Source of the DNA: Euryarchaeota archaeon UBA91
GTDB lineage: Archaea; Thermoplasmatota; Poseidoniia; Poseidoniales; Poseidoniaceae
Direction: 5' to 3'
DNA length: 13,379 nucleotides
Assembly: GCA_002499705.1 (NCBI GenBank)
Contig: DAMU01000025.1
Span: forward strand, 1 to 13,379
The translations under genes and the position numbers were made by a program. Below are positions 5,679 through 12,915 of the stretch, piece after piece. The notes beneath the pieces were generated by a model that saw only the letters and a program-made list of their open reading frames with translations, made no database searches and was not told the DNA's origin. Numbering within the stretch: position 1 is the first letter of the stretch; the number at the start of each line of letters is the position of its first letter.

Positions 5679-8141
5679 ATGCGTTCCTCAGTGCTTGTTG
5701 CGCTCTTGCTTTGCGTAATGCTGATTCCACCCACTTCCCTTGCTACTGAAGGGCGTGCTGAACCGGGTTGTTTGAACGATACTCCGGGTGCTTTTTCCAG
5801 TGCAACGGTTATTGGAGATGGTGCATGTATCAAAATTAATCTCGGAGTCTTGACACCTGGAGATGTTTACGACCTTTCTATTATCGTCAGTCAAGATGAA
5901 CTGGATGTTTTGGTGTTTGACCAAAATTCGATTCAGCCTTACGACCTAGGACAATCGTATCGCAATCTTTTCGAACAAGTCCCTTCAACAGAATCAGCAC
6001 TTGGCAGCTATCAATTCCATTGGCAAGTACCGCCCTCTATCAACGCCAAAGCATGGTATATTGTGTTTGACAATACCGCACATTCTGGAGATCAAGGAAT
6101 GGGTGATCAGGGTGGAGTTGACAGTCGCGCAAGTTTGACGGTTTCCAAAATAACGGACTCTTATTGGACGCCTTTCCATAACATCATTGCCGTTGAGAAC
6201 GATTCTTCAGATACGTTGCTGTCGGGTGATGATTTACAACTCGATGCTGGGACAAGCATTGTTGTGACCGCATGGTCGCTTGAAGGGAATGGCGATCTCT
6301 ATTTGCAAACTCGAGCCATGAATGACTTGTACTCATCTGGTGGTGTTGGAACTCTCTACATCACAGGTGCAGCCCTTCAATCGGTTGAAGGAACATCTTC
6401 TTTCTCTTGGATTGTTCCGAATGAACTGGACGGTGAAGAATTGATTTTGGTTGCCGATAACACCGATACTCCCGTTGGTGGCGCAAGTGGCGACAGTCCA
6501 CTTCGAATGACCGTTCGAGTTGAACTTACTCCTCAATTAAATCCAATCATTTCCGATGACAGTAATTCGAGTACAATCGTCGGTTCTTCGGTGATGTTAG
6601 ACGCATATTCTACACCGAATCGCTTGAATCAAATCTCTTCAGCATCATGGGACTTTGATGCAGGAGTGGATGTCGATGCTGATGGGGATTTTACCAATGA
6701 CGAGGATGCGACTGGCTGGGATGCCGTAGCTGCTTGGACTACGCCTGGAGACCGAACAGTCACGTTAACAGTGAATTCACCGGTTGGCACTTCCGCCTCC
6801 TCAACATCTGTAATTTCCGTTCTTGATGTCGTGAACCCAGTGGCTCGAATTGGGGGCAATGGTCAACCCATTAGCGGAGGCTGGAAACTCGCTACAGGTG
6901 ACTCGATTTTGTTGAATTGCGATGGAAGTACAGACGACCATGTCGTCAGTATGTGTGCATGGAACTTAGATGGAAACCCCTACGGACAAAACAATTCTGT
7001 TGCTTTCTCTTGGGCAGATATCGGAACTCATGAAGTTACGTTGACAGTAAGCGATGCTTCTGGAAATTCCAACAGCATTTCTACCACTTTACTGGTCACT
7101 GACACGACCATTCCGGTTTTGGACCAATCCAGTTTGGTTCTGCTCCCATCGTCTGGTCAAGTTGGAGATGTACTTACCTGTGTTGTTCAAGCAACAGATG
7201 CCTATGATTCAGCCTCTCTTCTACGCTACCACTGGGACCTTAATCCTGAGGTCGATTTAGACGGTAATGGTGATGCTCGCGATGATGACGATCAAACGGG
7301 CTCTACCACAGACCTTGAATTTACAAAACCAGGTCAATACGATGTGGTTGTAACCGTATTTGACCAATCAAATAATTCAGACAGTCATGCGTTTACATTA
7401 ACCATCGAAGCACCACCTGAAAAAGGCAGTATTGCTGGTATTTTACTGGTGGTCCTGTTTATCGGAGCGCTCACAATGGGAATTGCACTTCTTGGACATC
7501 GGCGGTGGCAAAATGGAATTGCAAAAGAGTTGCTAATTGGAAGAGGCCTCAGTGAAGTAGAAGCAGAAGCACACATGGCAACGGTTGCCAGTACTCGCAA
7601 AATACCACTGTTTTCTTCAGCGGTTGTTCTTGCTGGACTTGATGCGGGTGAAGTCCAATCATCGAGTTCAAAAATGGAAGAAGAAAAGGCTGCTGAGTTG
7701 GCTGCAATTTATGGCGACCAATCATTAGACGAAACGCAAGCCCAGAGTAGTTTTGCCCCTCCTTCATTTGCTCAGCAAACCTTCTCTGCAGGTAGTCAAG
7801 CAGCAGCAGCTGATGCAATGGCATTATTCAACGACGAAACCCCTGCTCCTTTGACTCAACCGACCATGCCAGCGGCTCAAGTCACCAGTGAACTCTACAC
7901 CACTGCAGCCCCTCAAACCGTGGTAAAGAGCGGAGGTGTTTCACTCCCAGAGGGTGTAAATCCAACTTCCTCGAAACCAGCCCCAGAGACCTCTCCGGTC
8001 GAAGAGCAACCTGAGGTGACGACACGCAGCGTTGCATGCAGCGGTTGTGCGACCGTTTTCGAGGTACAAATTCCACCCGGTGCAAGCACGGTTGTCGTTG
8101 CGTGCCCAACCTGCTCTCGTGATGCGACCGTTTCTGTATGA
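5679..8141 (+). CDS. Exported PKD-domain protein with one TM helix and a cytoplasmic zinc ribbon
   Basis: Unrecognised as a specific family; 820 residues from ATG 5679. Residues 1-22 form a Sec signal peptide (Arg2, hydrophobic core, TSLA cleavage region). Two similar beta units follow, about 129 residues apart, each ending in FxWxVP and a DNT motif (Asp131 and Asp260). Three PKD-like domains lie at about 290-378, 385-475 and 483-578; the first and third carry an identical-length acidic loop after WD (325-343 and 520-538), likely calcium binding. A transmembrane helix spans about 583-607 and is followed by HRRW, placing the rest inside the cell: a helical segment, a low-complexity Ala/Gln/Ser/Pro linker (about 665-780) and a C-terminal zinc ribbon with Cys787, Cys790, Cys809 and Cys812. 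An in-frame GTG at 5655 is an alternative start; neither start has an SD. The gene follows rnz by 45 bases. Confidence 0.82.
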   Translation: MRSSVLVALLLCVMLIPPTSLATEGRAEPGCLNDTPGAFSSATVIGDGACIKINLGVLTPGDVYDLSIIVSQDELDVLVFDQNSIQPYDLGQSYRNLFEQVPSTESALGSYQFHWQVPPSINAKAWYIVFDNTAHSGDQGMGDQGGVDSRASLTVSKITDSYWTPFHNIIAVENDSSDTLLSGDDLQLDAGTSIVVTAWSLEGNGDLYLQTRAMNDLYSSGGVGTLYITGAALQSVEGTSSFSWIVPNELDGEELILVADNTDTPVGGASGDSPLRMTVRVELTPQLNPIISDDSNSSTIVGSSVMLDAYSTPNRLNQISSASWDFDAGVDVDADGDFTNDEDATGWDAVAAWTTPGDRTVTLTVNSPVGTSASSTSVISVLDVVNPVARIGGNGQPISGGWKLATGDSILLNCDGSTDDHVVSMCAWNLDGNPYGQNNSVAFSWADIGTHEVTLTVSDASGNSNSISTTLLVTDTTIPVLDQSSLVLLPSSGQVGDVLTCVVQATDAYDSASLLRYHWDLNPEVDLDGNGDARDDDDQTGSTTDLEFTKPGQYDVVVTVFDQSNNSDSHAFTLTIEAPPEKGSIAGILLVVLFIGALTMGIALLGHRRWQNGIAKELLIGRGLSEVEAEAHMATVASTRKIPLFSSAVVLAGLDAGEVQSSSSKMEEEKAAELAAIYGDQSLDETQAQSSFAPPSFAQQTFSAGSQAAAADAMALFNDETPAPLTQPTMPAAQVTSELYTTAAPQTVVKSGGVSLPEGVNPTSSKPAPETSPVEEQPEVTTRSVACSGCATVFEVQIPPGASTVVVACPTCSRDATVSV

Positions 8142-8146
8142 AAATT

Positions 8147-8161
8147 CCGCCCGTAGGGCGG
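8147..8161 (+). terminator. GC hairpin just after the PKD gene
   Basis: CCGCCC (8147-8152), GTA, GGGCGG (8156-8161) form a perfect 6-bp G/C stem five bases after the TGA. The nearest T-run (TTTTT, 8179-8183) is about 17 bases further on, so it is not a textbook terminator. It separates the PKD gene from the promoter region of the next gene. Confidence 0.4.
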
Positions 8162-8186
8162 GTGGCGAAATATGTTAATTTTTCAG

Positions 8187-8198
8187 TCATAAAGGGGA
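8187..8198 (+). promoter_or_regulatory. Putative core promoter element, second copy of TCATAAAGGGGA
   Basis: Exact copy of the 12-mer at 1930-1941, here 33 bases before ATG 8232. In the 90-bp gap between the PKD gene and the 1559-residue protein gene it is the best promoter candidate, although the A/T-rich stretch at 8168-8183 is an alternative. Confidence 0.35.
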
Positions 8199-8220
8199 TG
8201 GGTTCTCATAGTGGGGGTTC

Positions 8221-8238
8221 ATGCTTGAAGCATGGTAG
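8221..8238 (+). other. Possible five-codon upstream ORF overlapping the next start codon
   Basis: ATG 8221 opens a frame reading Met-Leu-Glu-Ala-Trp and ends at TAG 8236-8238, so it overlaps ATG 8232 of the large gene in another frame. A G-rich stretch (8213-8217) lies just before it, whereas ATG 8232 has no recognisable SD of its own. Translation of the mini-ORF could load ribosomes onto the main start. It could also be chance. Confidence 0.25.
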
Positions 8239-11200
8239 AGAGCCAACCGCGCCTAATTCGTGTTGGTTTACCCCAAAGTAGCGACCCTCGCCGAATGGCG
8301 GTCGCTTTGGTCTTACTGATGATTATTTCACTGGCTCAACCCGCCGGTGCAGACCTTTCCATCTCCCGTAACGACTTCGGAGTATTGGATGAATTAGAGG
8401 ACACGTTGTCCAAACGCACCGATAATGATGAGGCAAGCGTTGCTGCTCAAGGAGCGATTGATGCATTGAACGCAGTTGATGTTGCTCAAAGGCCCATTGA
8501 TTCGACCGACCCACTCTCGCAAGCAAGCGGTTATCTTGATGGCATGGAACTAAGGGATTCTTCACCTTTTGTCGCTGATCATCCTCGCCCGTATGAATTC
8601 CTCATGGATGCCTCCACACAACCAGCAGGCTGGCCATACAACCTTTTCGAGACTTTGTTCTCCGTTGAATCACTGGGACTCGATAACCCGTTGGGAATTG
8701 GAATCAATACCTATGCAGTGTATGTAAACTTCACGTCCAGGGATAACGGTCCGTCCCACGAGGCATGGGTTGAAGGGACATTCACTGGCGAACTTCTTGT
8801 CGGAACAGAAATTGTGTTGTTCAACAATTACATCGACATTGATGGCGATTCTGTCGACGACCTTTCAGTCGGTTTGACCATTGAAGGAATTATCACTCAA
8901 GGTGATGGATTCGGTATTGAATTGGGAGATTGCGGCATTCCACCTGCGACGCTTCCCTGCGTGGAAGAGGTATGGATTAGGCCAACGTTTCAGTGGAAGG
9001 TAACCGCTCTTAATCAGAACGATTTCTTGTGGAATAACATGTCAAATCTTGAAGTGAGTTTGATGAAAGGTCTCGCTTTCGATGTGACTCTTGACAATTC
9101 AGAATCTTATGCTGTGGTCATCGATACTCGTTTCACTCAACCACCCCATGATTTCACACTTGGTGTCGGCCTTCAGAAAATGACCTTCAGTGTTAACGCC
9201 GTCATTACCAATGTCTTACAATTCATAAGTTCGCTGACGACAGGTCAAATCAATGCTTCAGCGTTAAGCTTGACTTCGATATCAGCGCCTTATGCTATAC
9301 GAGCCTCAAATCCAGATGCTGACAGTTCGAACCGTCAATCAGACTGTAACGATGGGACCTCGTATTACGACCCTATTCTCGACCATCAAGCACACAGCCA
9401 TGAACACAAATGTGGTTTCGGTCTCGGTGTTGGATTTATTCGATTTGACGGTTATGGCGGGGGCACAACTGCCCCGATACTCGAGACTGCGTACATCGAT
9501 GCGGGATTCCACCCCGAGGAAGGAGATACTCGATTACCCAACGAAGTTGATATCACGCTGCGCAATGACAATCTTGGACAGAATACATTTGACACCGTCG
9601 AGATTTATTCCGATTACGGCGCCGATATGTATCTTCACTATTTTGAAGACCGTTCAAACACCACTGAAGGCGATTCACCGTTCGGTAACGTAACCGACTC
9701 TCGAACATGGATTCGTGGCTTGCCATCGGGTACACTTCATCCAGATGAAATCGCTGCAGTATTCACTATGATTGGAGAGGAACCCGGAGGTGCAGACTTG
9801 CCGGGGGAGATTCCAAGTCGCCTTTCGATGATTATCGCCATCAAAAACTTCTCCGGTGACAATCTGAACAATGTTGATGACCCAACGCTTCCTGTTAACC
9901 CAGCCACGCCACCGAATACGTTAGTAGCCATTGTAGCGACCGAATCGATTGACTTGTTAGACTACAAATCAACATTCATGCGCGGAGGTTACGCTGCGGA
10001 TTCTTCCTCCATCGAGTTGAGCATCTCAAATGTGCCCAAAGTAATCATTGTCGAAGGGAGTTTTCAAATTCCTGAAAGCGGGTTGAGTCGCGTGAATTAT
10101 GATAATCCAAATCTCAACACCATTGCTCAAGTGTTCGATAATGCATTGTTGACAATTATCGAAGTTATTCTTGATGTGGGTGATGTTGTCAATGGCCTTC
10201 CAGAGTCGATTGTTGGAACCGCCGGTGCGACGGGTGGAGCAGTGAGACTCAACTGTTACAACCAAGTGAAACAAAGTTTGCCTTCATCGGTTCGCGAACC
10301 AATGGAAATTGGTTCAGTCTCTATTGCAATTTCAAGCAGTGATCAACCTTGGTTGCCCGATATCGACCACATCTTACTTTCTGAAGACACCAATATTGAG
10401 GAAGTAAACGGTCGTCTTGGTCCTCAACCTCCACTCGTTCCTGTGGCCATGAGCGCTAGAATTGGTGGCATTTCAAGCGTAACTCATGATTATGACCCAA
10501 TCAATGACATACGCCAAATGGAATTACAAGGCGTCGACGGAGGCCCATTTTTGATTGGGCACATCTTGCATGACGATGGGGATGTGCTGAACGCTAACCA
10601 ACAATCAGCGACGCTTTCAAATCGTCCCAGCACCTTCAATGTGACCCAAACGGCTGAGGCACTTACGTATGCTGCGTCGGGTCCAATTGGCACGATTACG
10701 TATGGAGGGGAAGGAGATGGACAACGTAATGCGATTCGATTGAATGGCTTACCCGCCTCGTTCCAACTTATCCTCGGAGATACGGTCGGATATGTTGCTT
10801 CAACACCGATGGAATCGATAGAGGTTCAACTCACGAATGCCACGCAACCATTGACCATGGACGGCGATCATTTCCGTTTCTGGGTTGATGAAGCGACGGG
10901 TGAAACCAGTTTGAGTACTGAAATTTCAGATGTAACAAGTATTCGCCGCCTCTCTCCACTTGACCCTGGTGCAACAGGTCCAGAAGGAAATTCGAGAATT
11001 GAATTACTGCGTTCAGAATCTTCACCGATGAATATTCTGCTTGAAGACGAAACTGATTATGAGGATGATTTCAAGGGGATGAACGGCCGTATTGCCATCA
11101 ATCCCTTGCCGGCAAATATCATAGTTGCTTACCCAAGTGGTGTTGATTCGACTGGACTTGAATTGCCTACATTTGATGAAGGTGATGGAGTTCAAGCACT

Positions 11201-12911
11201 TTCGTTTTTCCTCGGAGATTTGGTGAACTTCGGTTCGCTTGTCAATGACTTTGTATACTCGACCGTCGTTGATTTGGGCGGTATTGAAAGCAGTGATGAA
11301 AACATGTCACTCGGCCTTGACTTACAGACTGGTGAAGTTTTTGATGTGACGATGGATGTCCGTAAAGGAACCAATATCTTGGAGCAACCAGATTGGTCTC
11401 ATGGTATTGGAGTGGAAGTTTTCGAGGCGTCCAAAGTCACCTTCAACCTCTCGCGAATGCCGACATTCACTCTCTCGAGCAGAACTGTTGTTAACGATGC
11501 ATTGGCCGATTACAAAATTACGGAAGATGAATTCCAAGACGTGTTAGAGGCTACAGATGCAGCTAACATTACCAACATTTCACAACTCCTGTTAGCACTT
11601 GAAGATGGCATCATTTTGGAATCGGAAATGGAAGGCGTTAACCTAAGCGTTTGGGAGGAGGAAGGCATTACCTATGAAACGCGACGCTCATGGCACCTTC
11701 GCTCATGGTTACCGAATTTACCTCCGGGGAGAATTCTTTTAGAATATGATTTCAGAATGAGAGAAGGTATTCCACTGTATGAATTCGACCTTTTCCTTGA
11801 ACAATGGACGCCTAAGCGTCAACAAATGAGTATTATCGTAAATGGCTTAGAAGGCAGAGACATGGAAATCGTCATTGCAGGACTTGATACCAGTGGTCCC
11901 AATAACGTTTTTGCAAATACCGTATTTTCCACTCAAGACAACCTCACAGTACCTCGTGTATCAATCGATATGAGTTATGATTTAGGTACTCGCTTGGATT
12001 CGGTTCATGCAGTCTTTATTGACAGACGGGCGCTCAGTCGTGTCGAGGCACTCATCGTCGGTGTCCCTCAATCGATGACGTTCTCGTCAACTATCGGAGA
12101 CATCTTCCTCATTGATGTTGAGGTACCTCCACAGTATCAGATTGATGGCCACTCAGCGCAATCACTTATGATTCAACAAATGCGTTATGTCGACGGCTTC
12201 TGGTGGCCAGCAACTGCCTTCATGCGAGATTTACCCGGTGAGATGCATCTCTCTGCACAACCGAATTCCAATTTCGATATTCGTGCAGATATCTCCTTCC
12301 AAGGCATGATGGAACTTGATTACAAATCAAATACAGATGACATGGATTTGTATCTTGAAGCTACAGGTCGCTCTGTAGATTTCAAAGGAGACGTACTTCT
12401 TCTAGCTGAAGATTTACCATCGACTTTCGTCCTTCAAACAACAGAGGATTGGGGTATGCGTGTTGCTTCTTCAGGGCAAGGAGTCAGCCGTCTTTACATT
12501 AAACAAACCGATTTACCTTCAACCCCTGGTGTGACTATTGACCGTGTAGAAGTGATTGGACAGGACCTCAAATCAGCCACAATTCACGTTTACATGGGGC
12601 CATTCCAATACCCCGTCATTGTATTGGACGACATCACGAATGGCAGAATTGTAGCCAGTTCAGAAGCGACTGTTGAACCAAGTTACACAACAGGTTTACT
12701 CGAGGGTTATTCGTTCAGCGGTCGTGCGGTTTTGCTCGACGCGCAATTCACAGGTCCAATCCCGACCGCATCTTCGTTCGGAGTCAATGGTATGGTCACT
12801 GACCTTTCTCTCATCGGTTCACTTACAGGAGACAGTGTTGAAACTCGTCACATTTTGCTTGTTGAACCGATTACGACCGTCATTGCCAGTGGTTTGGCTT
12901 TATTGTGGTGA
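8232..12911 (+). CDS. Giant exported protein with degenerate beta repeats, family unknown
   Basis: I do not recognise this 1559-residue protein. It starts with a signal peptide: Arg20-Arg21, a hydrophobic core at 22-36 and a probable cleavage after Ala40 (AGA|D). The in-frame ATG 8295 (Met22) would lose the charged segment, so 8232 is preferred. The mature part is acidic, rich in Asp, Ser, Thr and Gly, and mostly beta-like. An acidic DIDGDSVDD segment lies near residue 201-209. From about residue 600 a loose motif recurs in which Pro (usually LP or VP) precedes alternating hydrophobic strands; examples start at Pro602, Pro799, Pro841, Pro960, Pro1077, Pro1279, Pro1335, Pro1396 and Pro1429. 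Cysteines are few (234, 243, 372, 394, 675), and a His cluster lies at 385-392. It ends in a hydrophobic TVIASGLALLW with no basic tail. A cell-surface or secreted structural/adhesive role is likely; no catalytic motif was seen. Confidence 0.8.
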   Translation: MVESQPRLIRVGLPQSSDPRRMAVALVLLMIISLAQPAGADLSISRNDFGVLDELEDTLSKRTDNDEASVAAQGAIDALNAVDVAQRPIDSTDPLSQASGYLDGMELRDSSPFVADHPRPYEFLMDASTQPAGWPYNLFETLFSVESLGLDNPLGIGINTYAVYVNFTSRDNGPSHEAWVEGTFTGELLVGTEIVLFNNYIDIDGDSVDDLSVGLTIEGIITQGDGFGIELGDCGIPPATLPCVEEVWIRPTFQWKVTALNQNDFLWNNMSNLEVSLMKGLAFDVTLDNSESYAVVIDTRFTQPPHDFTLGVGLQKMTFSVNAVITNVLQFISSLTTGQINASALSLTSISAPYAIRASNPDADSSNRQSDCNDGTSYYDPILDHQAHSHEHKCGFGLGVGFIRFDGYGGGTTAPILETAYIDAGFHPEEGDTRLPNEVDITLRNDNLGQNTFDTVEIYSDYGADMYLHYFEDRSNTTEGDSPFGNVTDSRTWIRGLPSGTLHPDEIAAVFTMIGEEPGGADLPGEIPSRLSMIIAIKNFSGDNLNNVDDPTLPVNPATPPNTLVAIVATESIDLLDYKSTFMRGGYAADSSSIELSISNVPKVIIVEGSFQIPESGLSRVNYDNPNLNTIAQVFDNALLTIIEVILDVGDVVNGLPESIVGTAGATGGAVRLNCYNQVKQSLPSSVREPMEIGSVSIAISSSDQPWLPDIDHILLSEDTNIEEVNGRLGPQPPLVPVAMSARIGGISSVTHDYDPINDIRQMELQGVDGGPFLIGHILHDDGDVLNANQQSATLSNRPSTFNVTQTAEALTYAASGPIGTITYGGEGDGQRNAIRLNGLPASFQLILGDTVGYVASTPMESIEVQLTNATQPLTMDGDHFRFWVDEATGETSLSTEISDVTSIRRLSPLDPGATGPEGNSRIELLRSESSPMNILLEDETDYEDDFKGMNGRIAINPLPANIIVAYPSGVDSTGLELPTFDEGDGVQALSFFLGDLVNFGSLVNDFVYSTVVDLGGIESSDENMSLGLDLQTGEVFDVTMDVRKGTNILEQPDWSHGIGVEVFEASKVTFNLSRMPTFTLSSRTVVNDALADYKITEDEFQDVLEATDAANITNISQLLLALEDGIILESEMEGVNLSVWEEEGITYETRRSWHLRSWLPNLPPGRILLEYDFRMREGIPLYEFDLFLEQWTPKRQQMSIIVNGLEGRDMEIVIAGLDTSGPNNVFANTVFSTQDNLTVPRVSIDMSYDLGTRLDSVHAVFIDRRALSRVEALIVGVPQSMTFSSTIGDIFLIDVEVPPQYQIDGHSAQSLMIQQMRYVDGFWWPATAFMRDLPGEMHLSAQPNSNFDIRADISFQGMMELDYKSNTDDMDLYLEATGRSVDFKGDVLLLAEDLPSTFVLQTTEDWGMRVASSGQGVSRLYIKQTDLPSTPGVTIDRVEVIGQDLKSATIHVYMGPFQYPVIVLDDITNGRIVASSEATVEPSYTTGLLEGYSFSGRAVLLDAQFTGPIPTASSFGVNGMVTDLSLIGSLTGDSVETRHILLVEPITTVIASGLALLW

Positions 12912-12912
12912 T
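12907..12912 (+). promoter_or_regulatory. GGTGAT Shine-Dalgarno overlapping the previous stop codon
   Basis: GGTGAT contains the TGA stop of the 1559-residue protein and lies three bases before ATG 12916, exactly as at 4224-4229. Ribosomes finishing the large gene are well placed to reinitiate, so the two proteins are probably made together. Confidence 0.65.
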
Positions 12913-12915
12913 ACG

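Noticed and set aside
8283..8355. Twin arginine (Arg20-Arg21) at the start of the giant protein as a Tat signal
   Set aside because: The residues after RR (MAVAL) do not fit the S/T-RR-x-F-L-K type consensus and the core is strongly hydrophobic, as in Sec signals.
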